NCBI GenBank assembly: GCA_965223305.1
Contig: CBDCWT010000034.1
Location: 1-64,000, forward strand
Length of the DNA stretch: 64,000 nt
Reading direction: 5' to 3'
Origin: CBDCWT01 sp965223305
Lineage (GTDB): Bacteria; Planctomycetota; Planctomycetia; Pirellulales; Pirellulaceae
Below, piece by piece: positions 35,573 through 44,288 of the stretch; position 1 is the first letter of the stretch; each line of letters starts with the position of its first letter. The notes beneath the pieces were generated by a model. That model saw only the letters and a program-made list of their open reading frames with translations. It did no database searches and was not told where the DNA came from. The position numbers and the translations under genes are program-made.

Positions 35573-38500
35573 ATGCGCGCACTATCAAGAGTCCTACCGG
35601 TTCGTTTCGGTCTCGGGATCGTTACGGTATTCTCGTTCGCCGTCGGCTCTGCTGTCAGCGACTCCGAGCTGCGAGCTGCCATCTATTACGTCAGTACCGG
35701 CGGGGACGACGACAACGATGGGAGCTCCTGGACCACTGCCTTCGAAACGATCAAGAAAGCGGCAAAACGGGCCAAGAGCGGAGATTGGGTGTACGTATCC
35801 GGCGGTACTTATACCGACGACATCGTGGTCAATGGCGCTCAGCAGTCGACCGAGCCCGTGCGGTTTGTGGCTACTTCAGGAGTGACGGTAGCCGCTCAAT
35901 GGAAAGTGTTTTAACAGCAACTATGTCACGATACAGGGCTTCGATTTTGAAGGAACGACCAGCCGCTTCTTGGTGTGGCAGGGCTCCTATGAGGGGGTAT
36001 TGCAGGACTGCGAATTCAGGCGCTGGTGACCAAGGTCTACTGATCAAGAATGGAAGTTTGACGTTTGATAGTTGCGACATCCGAGATTTCGTGCATGACG
36101 GTATTCAACTTGATGGTGAGTCGCGGCTGACCATTCGCAATTCGACGATCTCCGGTTGCCAGGAGAGCGGTTTGGCGGTTCGTAAAATGGCTCATGTCAC
36201 GCTGGACAATTGCCGAATCACGGGACATGCCGGGAATGGTATCGACGTGGACGTCGTCGCATCCTCAATTGACCCGGGGCCCGACCCGGCGGGTTGGTAC
36301 GGTCAACCTGTTCCCTTGGTCGGCAGTGACGGTCCTATCCCTGGTCGACGGTGGAGGGTACGTTCACGGTGACTTGCACCGCAGGCCGGAACATCCGGTC
36401 AATGAATCCAAAGTGTCCGGTACAGTCCACGATTTGGACCCGAACACGACCTTTCCGTCGGTCGACGCCGGGAGTGCTGCGACGAACAATGACAACGCCA
36501 CCATCCCATTAACAGATGACGGGGAGAACGCGTTGAACGGCGGCGACTTTTCACTAGGCAGTAACGACGGCATCGACCTGCTGCCAGGGACGTACTACTT
36601 CAGCAGTATTGATACAAAACCGGGTTCCGAACTGCGCGTCGTTGGGCCCACGGCGGTCTATGTGACGGGGAGTGTTGTGATCAAAGGAAGCCTAAACAAC
36701 ACCACTCTCAATCCAGCGAACTTTCAGCTGTTGGTGTTGGGAAACTATGTTGAAATCACCGCTCAGGCCGATGTGCACGCTGCAGTCTACGCACCCGAGG
36801 CGGAGGTTGTTTTGAGAGGTGGAGCTGACGTGCATGGCATGGTTATCGGCGATGAGTTGGATATTGCTGGCGATGTGCAGGTCTATGTTGACCAATCCCT
36901 AGAGGACCTGGCGGAAACGCTGATTCCTCTTCCACAGTCTTCTCCGTCACCGCCCTCGACATGGACACCCGTTGCCAACGGCGTGTTGGAAATCGACGAC
37001 TCGATGATCACTGGAAACCAATACGGACTGCGACAGCTCACCGGCCAGAGTTTGGTGTCCAGCGATACCGACTACTCGAACAATGCAGAATGGGGATTGT
37101 ACATCAAGGGTTCCTTTGATCTGGATGGCTGCACGGTCAGCGACAATGCCGTGGGAGGTATCTGGTTGGATCAGATTCAGGATGGTGACTTTAGCTACGC
37201 CGACGTGACGGTCTCCGATAACTCGCAGTGCGGCCTTTACCTGCAAAACTGCAATGTCACTTTCGACGCAACCATGCTGCCCACAAACGCTATTTCCGGG
37301 AGTGCGCGGGCGTTGACCGTGGCCGGCGGGTCACTGGCGGCGACTGGCTTGACGATCAACGGAGCGAGTGTCGCTGGAATCGATGTTCAGAACGGAACGT
37401 TGGCTGTCGCTAACTCGACGCTCTCTGGCAATGCCTATGGAATCAGCTCCAGCAACAGCGCGGTGACGTTGCACACGGTCACACTGACCGGCAACTCGAC
37501 ATGTGGAGTTCACATTACCGGCGGGACTTTGGCCGCCGACGGTTCCGTTGCTTCGGGTGGAGTCGACGGAATTTCAGCCGACTCTTGTACCTCGGTGACG
37601 CTCGACACCTGCACCCTGTCGGGGAACAGCGTGGGGCTTTTGGCCAGTCGCAATACCTCGCTGGTGGTCACCGGGTCGACTTTCACGGGGAACACGGTAT
37701 GGGGCTCTGCAGTGGAACCAAGCGGTGGCTCTGGAGTTTCAGTGACATTCGATTCTTGCGCGATACAGGGCAACGCAGGTGGGCTATCGGTTAGTAGTGC
37801 CACGGATGGGGACGTCAAGCTACAGGGAGGAACGGTGATCAGTGACAACACGAGTACCGGACTGCACTTCGAGAGCTGTAACCTGACCGTCAACGACCAA
37901 CTCGCCGGGACGGCGTGGAGTTCCCTGCGCAACCACTACGGAATCAGCGGCACGGGCAGCTCCCTGGTATTGGACGGTGTCGTTGTTTCGGACAGTACGG
38001 CTTACGCCCTGCATACGACGAACTGTGCCTTGACGGTCCGCAACAGCAACCTGACCGGCCGTAACGGTATCTATGTGGTGAACAACAGTTCTTCGACCGT
38101 CGATGCCACTCGGTTGACGGCGACGGCAAGCGGAGTCACGAGTTGGGGAATCTACCGGCAGGAAGGAGACTTGCTGGTGAGAAACTGTGTCATCAACGGA
38201 TTCGAGAACGGGATCTACCTTGAGACTGGCTCGTCACACACAGCGACGGTTGTGAACAATACCATTGCCAACGTTGGGACCTATGGAATCTACATCGCCG
38301 ATGGGCCGGCTAGGGTGGAGAACACGATCGTGGTCGGTAACAACGCACAGTACGGTATCGTGGATGATGGGGCGCAGTTGACGCATTCGTACAACCTGAT
38401 ACATGGCGTTGCTAATGCGTTTTCCGGAGCGACACCGGCCACTGGCGAGATCTTCAAGACGCCCCGGTTCGCCGACGCAGCGGCTGGGGACTTCAGTTTG

Positions 38501-38668
38501 GGGCCCGGATCACCTGCCATCAATGCCGGCCTCGACCAAAGCATCGATGTTCCGACTGACATCGTGGGGAATGCCCGGCCACTATTTCATGCGTTTGACA
38601 TGGGTGCCTACGAGTATCCTGACGACAACGCGAGTTTTCGTGTCCTCGACTGGACGGAGAGGCGATAG
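35573..38668 (+). pseudogene. Secreted right-handed beta-helix protein, about three frameshifts
   Basis: ATG 35573 has GGAG seven bases upstream and starts a hydrophobic signal (GLGIVTVFSFAVGSAVS). IYYVSTGGDDDNDGSSWTTA and YVSGGTYTDD are the usual opening of planctomycete parallel beta-helix (DUF1565/PbH1) proteins. The reading frame changes at about 35912 (one extra T in a run), about 36016 (before GDQGLLIKNGSLTF) and between 36240 and 36350. After that one frame runs to 38668 with many rungs such as STLSGNAYGISSSNSAVTLH and a closing FSLGPGSPAINAGLDQS plus DMGAYEYPDD, which are typical ends. An inserted region near 36600-36900 (AVYVTGSVVIKGSLNNT, VVLRGGADVHGMVIGDEL) resembles a pilus-type domain. 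The likely role is polysaccharide binding or a surface protein. Confidence 0.75.
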
Positions 38669-38685
38669 AGAGCAGCAGGGCGTCG

Positions 38686-39627
38686 TCAGGAGTCCTCGCC
38701 GCCGTTTAGCCCGAAGACTCGATCCATGTTTTGGGAGATCTCCCGTAGTCGCTCCGGCCCACCGCCGCGGACTTCGGCTGCCGCCCAACCGGTATACCTG
38801 ATTTCCGCGAGTGCCTTGCGGACGTCGGCCCAGTCGAGGTCTCCTTCACCGATCTTGGTGAACTTGTTCTCGGCTCGGGAAAAACCTTTGAGGTCGAGTT
38901 TCACAATCCGCCGCCCCAGTGCGCGAATCCAGTCACCCATGCTGCCATACTTCCAATGGTTGCCAATGTCGAACTGTAGTCCGACCCAAGGCGAATTCAG
39001 CTCGTCGACAAAACGAACGAACTTATCGGCCGTTTGGTCGGACCCACCCGCGTGATCGTAAAGGAAATGGTTCCAGACGTTCTCGATCGCAATGAACACG
39101 CCGAGTTCTGCGGCCAGGGGAAGAGCCTGAGAGATATTCTCGAGCGATCGTTTCCAGATTTCGTCTTCGGCTCCATCGTCACCGTGCCCGATGACCAGGA
39201 GTACCGTCTGGCCGCCGATCTCCTTGGTGTCGCGCAAGGCGAGTTTCAAATGCTCGAGAGCGGTCGCCCGTTCGTCGGCGCTGGAGCTGCTGTGGCGGAT
39301 CTTCCAATGTGACGAACAGACGGTCCCGTCGACTGGGAGCCCAGCTTCCCGGATCGCGCGCTTGGTTTCCTGGATGTTCATCCGCTGTTCGGGACCCATG
39401 AAGGGCGAGTTTAACTCGATCCCGTCGAAGCCGGCCTGCTTTGCTGCGCGAAATCGGTCGGTGAGCGAACCGTCTACTTGGACCATGCCGATCTTCAAAG
39501 TCTTGTAGAGCCGGCCTTGCAGGTATTGCTCATGATGGTCGCCGCGCGATTTCAACGGAGAGGCTGCTGCCAACAGAGCTGCGGTTCCTTGCACGAAACG
39601 CCGTCGCGAGAGAAAGAGATCAGGCAT
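38686..39627 (-). CDS. Tat-exported xylose isomerase-like TIM-barrel protein
   Basis: The ATG at 39627 has AAGGAG seven bases upstream and begins a twin-arginine signal, SRRRFVQGTAALLAAASPL; the longer open frame upstream is not used. The 313-residue product is an AP-endonuclease-2-type TIM barrel of the sugar phosphate isomerase/epimerase family: FDGIELNSPF, VLLVIGHGDD, IENVWNHFLYDH and FDIGNHWKYG carry the likely metal ligands, followed by KLDLKGFSRAENKF. Planctomycetes have many such exported proteins, whose substrates are mostly unknown. It faces away from the second TIM-barrel gene at 40299, so they share an upstream region. Confidence 0.85.
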   Translation of the reverse strand: MPDLFLSRRRFVQGTAALLAAASPLKSRGDHHEQYLQGRLYKTLKIGMVQVDGSLTDRFRAAKQAGFDGIELNSPFMGPEQRMNIQETKRAIREAGLPVDGTVCSSHWKIRHSSSSADERATALEHLKLALRDTKEIGGQTVLLVIGHGDDGAEDEIWKRSLENISQALPLAAELGVFIAIENVWNHFLYDHAGGSDQTADKFVRFVDELNSPWVGLQFDIGNHWKYGSMGDWIRALGRRIVKLDLKGFSRAENKFTKIGEGDLDWADVRKALAEIRYTGWAAAEVRGGGPERLREISQNMDRVFGLNGGEDS

Positions 39628-40298
39628 GTTCAGCTCCTTGTCTTTCCATGGGATGGGAGGGATTCGTGTTCTCGACTCAGGGTGACGGTCCGGCGCCAAG
39701 GTAAGAACGGGTCCGAGCGGAGAGAGAAACATAGCTTAGTGGTTTGTCCGCAGTTCGCCAGAGAGACAGAAAGATTTGGACAAAAAAACGGGCCGACCGC
39801 GTGCATCGCCGCGTGATCACGAAAGTCCTTGTGTTGGTTTGTTTTGAAACACAGAGGCACAGAGATCACAGAGGAAGCTGGGGACGGCCTACAATGTGGC
39901 GCGGAGTGCGATGAATGTTGAAACGACACGATCTCACGATTCAGCAGCGGTGCCACGCCGGATCTCCGTAACACCCCGTTCACCACCGTACCAACCGTGT
40001 ACGCCCCTCCGGCCACAAATCAGCCGGAATGCGTTAGCATCCGGTTCTGGTGGGAACTGTGGGCTAACGCCCAGCGGCTGATGCTGCAGAGTTACACCGC
40101 CAGGCAAAGGGCCTCCTGTTGATCCGGTAACTCGTGTCAAAACAAACAGAATGAAGATCAGACATTGACCGTCGTTTCTTTATCGCATGATGGGTGTAGA
40201 ATCGACGCACCCAGACAGGCCGCGACCGCTTCGTCCAATAAGCAGCTCTGCCGTTTCAGCTCTCTTTTTTGTCATCAACTCGAGAAAAGGGGAACCCC
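39628..40298. other. Long divergent intergenic region
   Basis: About 670 bases separate two divergent exported TIM-barrel genes. It contains one family C palindrome (40019-40082) and otherwise nothing I can assign; short open frames lack ribosome sites. Promoters for both genes should lie here. Confidence 0.5.
40019..40082. repeat. REP-like palindromic element, family C (copy 2, complete)
   Basis: The element begins ATCAGCCG and ends CGGCTGAT, with the inner arms GCGTTAGCATCCGGTT and TGTGGGCTAACGC. Its reverse complement matches 9248-9300. It is the most complete of the three copies. Confidence 0.7.
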
Positions 40299-41435
40299 AT
40301 GTCGAAGAGAATGCAGACCGCAAAGAGCGGCCATTCGAGTGATCGTCGGCAGTTTGTGCAGCACACTGCGCTGGCTGCTGCGGCCTGTGGCCTCGGTGCT
40401 GTCCAGACCGTTTCCTCGGCGCACCAGCGGACTGCGGGCAAGTCGAAGATTGGCATTGGAGTGCGGTTCAACGAGCGGTGGCTGCGAAGCAAGAACGACG
40501 ACGACTTGCGGTTCTTCAAACAGATCGGCGTTGACCGCGTCGATGTGACGCTGCAACTGGTGCGCGGTTACACAGAGCAAGGCATTTTTGCTAGGTCGGA
40601 TTTGCAGGAGTTGATCGACCGCCTGGACAACGTCGGTCTGAAGATCGAGCGTGCCAATTCACTGGGCCCCTTTTATCTTAACGCCCACTTACATCGGGCC
40701 GAGGGCCAGCAGGAGATCGACAAGCTGAAGCGGATCGCCGAGATGCTGGCCGATGCCGAGATTCCTGTCTTCGGTATCCAGGCGTGCCAGGCCGCCCTGC
40801 ACACCGCTGATTCTAGGCAGGGGTGGGTTCGCAAGACCAGGCGCGGTGGTTACGAATATCCCAGCTTTGACATCGAGCGATCGCAGACTCACTCCCCACC
40901 GCCAAAATACAAGGTCACGGCCGACCAGCTCTGGAAAGGACTCATCAATATCTACCGCCAAGTGATCCCAGTGGTCGAGGGCAGTAAGACGGTCGTCGCT
41001 ATGCACGGCAACGATCCGCCTCTGTACGATTATCTTGGCAATCCGCAGATCCTCTGCAGGTTCGCGGACTTCGACAGACTCTTCGCTGAGGTGCCTAGCG
41101 ACCACAACGGCATCACGTTTTGTGTGGGCACTCGTTATGAGTCCGGTGAAGACGTATTCGCCGGGATTCGCCACTTCGGCGAACAGGGAAAGCTGTTTCA
41201 CGTCCACTTCCGCAACGTCCGCGGTACGTTGCCGGGACAGGGTGGCTATGCGGAGGTATTTCCGGACGATGGCGATCTGGACATGGCAGCTGTACTGCGG
41301 GCGCTTCACGATGTGGGTTATGACGGTGTCATCGACTACGATCACGCGATGGGAATCACCGGCGATGACCCGTTGCCAAAACAGTACATTGCGTTCGCTG
41401 TCGGCTACATGCGCGGTTTGATCAACAGCCTTTAG
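40299..41435 (+). CDS. Exported mannonate dehydratase (UxuA)-like TIM-barrel protein
   Basis: The ATG at 40299 follows AAAAGGGG and is preferred to the ATG at 40269. The 378-residue product has a twin-arginine-type signal, SDRRQFVQHTALAAAACGLG. The mature part resembles mannonate dehydratase: AMHGNDPPLYDY, GITFCVGTRYESG, FHVHFRNVRGT, then DDGDLDMAAVLRALHDVGYD and IDYDHAMGI with likely metal ligands. Ordinary UxuA is cytoplasmic, so export is unusual and the substrate may be a different sugar acid or polyol. It is divergent from the other exported TIM-barrel gene; together they suggest periplasmic sugar processing. Confidence 0.8.
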   Translation: MSKRMQTAKSGHSSDRRQFVQHTALAAAACGLGAVQTVSSAHQRTAGKSKIGIGVRFNERWLRSKNDDDLRFFKQIGVDRVDVTLQLVRGYTEQGIFARSDLQELIDRLDNVGLKIERANSLGPFYLNAHLHRAEGQQEIDKLKRIAEMLADAEIPVFGIQACQAALHTADSRQGWVRKTRRGGYEYPSFDIERSQTHSPPPKYKVTADQLWKGLINIYRQVIPVVEGSKTVVAMHGNDPPLYDYLGNPQILCRFADFDRLFAEVPSDHNGITFCVGTRYESGEDVFAGIRHFGEQGKLFHVHFRNVRGTLPGQGGYAEVFPDDGDLDMAAVLRALHDVGYDGVIDYDHAMGITGDDPLPKQYIAFAVGYMRGLINSL

Positions 41436-41521
41436 CTCGAAAACGATCGATCGCTGCTGCGTGTACGCTGTGCCATCTCTTCCATCGCTCGCGCTCTTTG
41501 AAGTTGCGCTTTCGGCTCTAT

Positions 41522-41742
41522 CGTAACCCGAAGCGTCAGCGAGGGAACAAGTTGCGTTGGTACACCAACTCCCCCTCACTCTCACTCTACGCAGTTAAGG
41601 ACTTTTCCCAACATTTCCGCTGCCATCCGATCGTAGCCGAACTCGCCAGAGTTTGGCGGACTGCCGGCTCGTCCAAATTCTGGCGAATTCGGCTACAAGA
41701 AATCGTAAACGGCGTCGCCCCTCGCTGACGCTGCGGGTTACG
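41522..41742. repeat. Nested repeat region: family B arms around a family A palindrome
   Basis: The family B arm CGTAACCCGAAGCGTCAGCG begins at 41522 and its inverted partner ends at 41742 (24 bases, one mismatch). Between them lies a second family B feature, GTTGGTACACCAAC, and the family A palindrome at 41633-41696. The remaining 200 bases up to 41941 hold the promoter of the chemosensory genes; I see no clear promoter boxes. Confidence 0.7.
41633..41696. repeat. 64-bp palindromic element, family A (copy 3)
   Basis: The arms are 41633-41656 (GTAGCCGAACTCGCCAGAGT...) and 41673-41696 (...GGCGAATTCGGCTAC), with a 16-base loop. It matches the reverse complement of 9177-9240 end to end. Confidence 0.8.
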
Positions 41743-41941
41743 AAAACGCGACGAACTGTCCCTCCGGAACGGCCCGAGTTTGACTTTCCCGTCTCGTGAG
41801 CTATCCCTTTCAATGACTCGTCTTTTCAGATTTCACGGGATCGAATACCGGCGCGCGGCTGCTGGTTGATCGGCGAGTCGACTTGCAGGCACGGGACCTC
41901 GCGGCGGAGTCCTGTCGCGGGGGGGACTTTCGAGGGGCGTC

Positions 41942-42322
41942 ATGTCACGTCGAATCATTGTGGTTGACGACAGCCGGACCATTTGTGTGCAGCTGTCGGA
42001 GATCTTGACAGAGGTTGGCTACGATGTGGTGGCTGCCAGCGGCGGCCAGCAGGCGCTTGCTATCGCCACCGAGTTTCACCCGTCGCTGGTGATCCTCGAC
42101 ATCCAAATGCCGGAGATGGACGGTTACACGGTATGTCAGAGGTTGAAGGCGTTGGGAGATCCGTACGATCAGATCCCGGTCGTGTTCTTAACTAGCCTCG
42201 AATCGCGAGCTTTACATCTGTTGGGTGTCGCGATGGGCGCCTACCTCAAAAAGCCGGTTGATCGAAACCAGCTGCTGGAAGTGGTTGGTCGAGTCATGGA
42301 GCCTGCGAACGCCACGTCATGA
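41942..42322 (+). CDS. CheY-like response regulator
   Basis: The protein is a stand-alone receiver of 126 residues. Acidic Asp9-Asp10 (VVDDSRT), the phospho-acceptor Asp53 (LVILDIQMPEMDGY), the Thr/Ser of VFLTSLES and the lysine of YLKKPVD are all present, so it should be phosphorylated by the CheA homologue encoded downstream. It is the first gene of the chemosensory run, and its stop overlaps the CheW start (ATGA). No output domain is present, so it acts by binding a partner, by analogy with CheY and with PilG-type regulators. Confidence 0.92.
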   Translation: MSRRIIVVDDSRTICVQLSEILTEVGYDVVAASGGQQALAIATEFHPSLVILDIQMPEMDGYTVCQRLKALGDPYDQIPVVFLTSLESRALHLLGVAMGAYLKKPVDRNQLLEVVGRVMEPANATS

Positions 42323-42927
42323 GCACAACTCTTGTAGCAGAACTGGAAAAGTACTGCGTGTTCCGACAGTCTGATGTGCTGTTCGCCTTGCCGGCCCGAT
42401 GCGTGGTGGAGGTGACCCCCAATCCGGTCATGGTGCCGGTCCCCTCTGCGGATCGCGTATTGGCGGGGATCGCCCACCTACGGAACGAGTTTCTCGCCGT
42501 CGTTGACTTGGGTGCCTTGGTAGATGGTGGCGAAACGGCTGATCAATCCGACAAACAACTGCTCGTGGTCAAGGGAGCACACGGTTCGTGGGGGCTCTAC
42601 GTCGATCGAGTGGTCGGACTAGAGTCACTAGAAGTCTCCAACAGCCAGGACGTACGCGACGAAGACGATTGGGCAGCTGCCATGATTGGCTCGGCCACGC
42701 TGCGCAACGAGGTGACTCGCATTCTCAATCCCAGCTCACTGTATCGGCTCGCCGAGGGCGTGCTCACAAAGGCATGGACTCAGCCGGACCGTGAAACATC
42801 TCCAGCAGAGCAGGCGCAGCTTGACGCAACTCCGGCGGCGGCTGTGGCCAATATCCCTGGTGCCGAGTCCGGTACCAGTTCCGTAGCGGCCTGCGGGCGG
42901 CTGTCCAACGGGGAGAAAACCAAGTGA
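42319..42927 (+). CDS. CheW-like adaptor
   Basis: The protein couples receptor to kinase in chemosensory arrays. Residues about 10-150 are the CheW beta-barrel domain (YCVFRQSDVLFALPARCVVE, LAGIAHLRNEFLAVVDLGAL, LYVDRVVGLESLEV). The last 50 residues are a low-complexity Ala/Pro/Glu tail not typical of CheW. It overlaps the CheY gene by four bases at its start and the receptor gene by four bases at its end (GTGA), so the three products are made together. Confidence 0.88.
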   Translation: MSTTLVAELEKYCVFRQSDVLFALPARCVVEVTPNPVMVPVPSADRVLAGIAHLRNEFLAVVDLGALVDGGETADQSDKQLLVVKGAHGSWGLYVDRVVGLESLEVSNSQDVRDEDDWAAAMIGSATLRNEVTRILNPSSLYRLAEGVLTKAWTQPDRETSPAEQAQLDATPAAAVANIPGAESGTSSVAACGRLSNGEKTK

Positions 42928-44276
42928 GGTTACACACACTATTAGTTGTATCCCACCTAGCTGCGGCGGCAGTTGGCGGGCTGTTGGCCGTGGTTGTCGT
43001 GCAAGGAGTGGGGTCGCTCTTGACGCAAGCGGTTCTGCTGGCGATCGCAACCGGTTTGGTGGCCATCGGTGGATTGGCGCTTGCAGGCCGCATCCGTCAC
43101 GGACTGCGGTTGATGGTGCAAGCTGCCGCCAAGGGAAAACGGTCGGATGACTTTGGCGTAGGACTCTACGAACTCGATTGGGCCGCTGCCCAGCTATCGG
43201 AGTACTCCGAGCGTTGGTCCGATGCGGCCTCGAGTGCTCGTGAGCAGGTAAGAGACATCGAGGAGCTGCTGCTCGACTTGGACCGCCGCGCATCGACACG
43301 GGACCGTGGTGGACAAACGGCCGGATCGCAACTGCGGCAGCTGATGGCTGGTATTTCGGATTCGGCTGATGGTGAACTGAGTCAGATCCTCACCGGCACC
43401 CAAGAGATTTCCCGCTGCGTCCAGGAGATCGCCGAAGGAGCCGATGACCAACGCGACGCGGTGTCCAAGACGGCGACTTATGTCGAGCAGTTGTCCGCCG
43501 AAATCAGCACGGTCGTTCGCGATTCAGCTGGCGCCCAGGAAGCCGTCGGCGCGGTCCGCACGGTCGCGCTCGAGACCGTCGGACTTTGCGACGAGCTCGT
43601 TACCGGCATGGCCAGCTTGCAATCCCGGCTGGAATCCAACGAACGAAGGTTGCGGGCTGTGGGCGATCAGTCGCGCGAGATCGGGGCGATCGTCGAGAAC
43701 ATCGGTTCCATCGCCTCGCGGACAGATCTGCTGGCGCTGAACGCCTCGATCGAATCCGTTCGAGCCGGCGAGCACGGGCGCGGTTTCGCCATCGTGGCTG
43801 AAGAAGTACACCGCCTTGCCGAGCAGTCCGCACAGTCGACACGAGAAGTGGCCGTGCTGCTCGAATCATCGCAACTAGAAGCCCAAGAGTCGATTCACGT
43901 GGTGGCCGAAGAACAGCAGCAGATTGCCCGCGAGATGGACCGCATTCGCGAAGCTAGCGCTGCCATTCAGCGGATGCTGCAGATCCTCGATGAATCCTCC
44001 GGCCAAGTCGGAGGCATCTCGAACGCGGCCGAGCATCAGATGACTACAGCCCACGACTTGACGGTGGCTGTGGAGCGAATAGCGAACGTCGTCAAGGCGA
44101 CCCGTAGCTTCGCGGAAAAAGCGAAATGGACCACCAAGTCGCTGGCCAAAGCGACCCAAGAGTTCAACGTCGTCTTGACCCCGCTCCGCCGATCCACGGG
44201 CCGGCGCGGGCCCTTGCAGTCCCACTCGCCGGAAGACGAGGCGTCTCCGGTCGAGGCATTGAACCTAGCCAACTAG
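42924..44276 (+). CDS. Membrane-anchored methyl-accepting chemotaxis-type receptor without an external sensor
   Basis: The 450-residue protein has two adjacent membrane helices (about 4-28 and 35-57) with only a few residues between, so there is practically no periplasmic domain. A HAMP-like linker follows, and from about 140 to 420 a long coiled-coil signalling domain. The hairpin tip, ASRTDLLALNASIESVRAGE with HGRGFAIVAEEVHRLAEQSA, is clearly of the MCP family but differs from the usual EAARAGE. It would bind the CheW and CheA homologues here. The stimulus must be sensed inside the cell or membrane or come from a partner protein. No CheR or CheB gene lies nearby, so methylation is doubtful. 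Confidence 0.88.
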   Translation: MRLHTLLVVSHLAAAAVGGLLAVVVVQGVGSLLTQAVLLAIATGLVAIGGLALAGRIRHGLRLMVQAAAKGKRSDDFGVGLYELDWAAAQLSEYSERWSDAASSAREQVRDIEELLLDLDRRASTRDRGGQTAGSQLRQLMAGISDSADGELSQILTGTQEISRCVQEIAEGADDQRDAVSKTATYVEQLSAEISTVVRDSAGAQEAVGAVRTVALETVGLCDELVTGMASLQSRLESNERRLRAVGDQSREIGAIVENIGSIASRTDLLALNASIESVRAGEHGRGFAIVAEEVHRLAEQSAQSTREVAVLLESSQLEAQESIHVVAEEQQQIAREMDRIREASAAIQRMLQILDESSGQVGGISNAAEHQMTTAHDLTVAVERIANVVKATRSFAEKAKWTTKSLAKATQEFNVVLTPLRRSTGRRGPLQSHSPEDEASPVEALNLAN

Positions 44277-44288
44277 TAGCGATTGTTC

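Noticed and set aside
42924..44276. Receptor as a soluble FrzCD-like cytoplasmic protein
   Set aside because: Two clear hydrophobic helices near the N-terminus argue for a membrane anchor.
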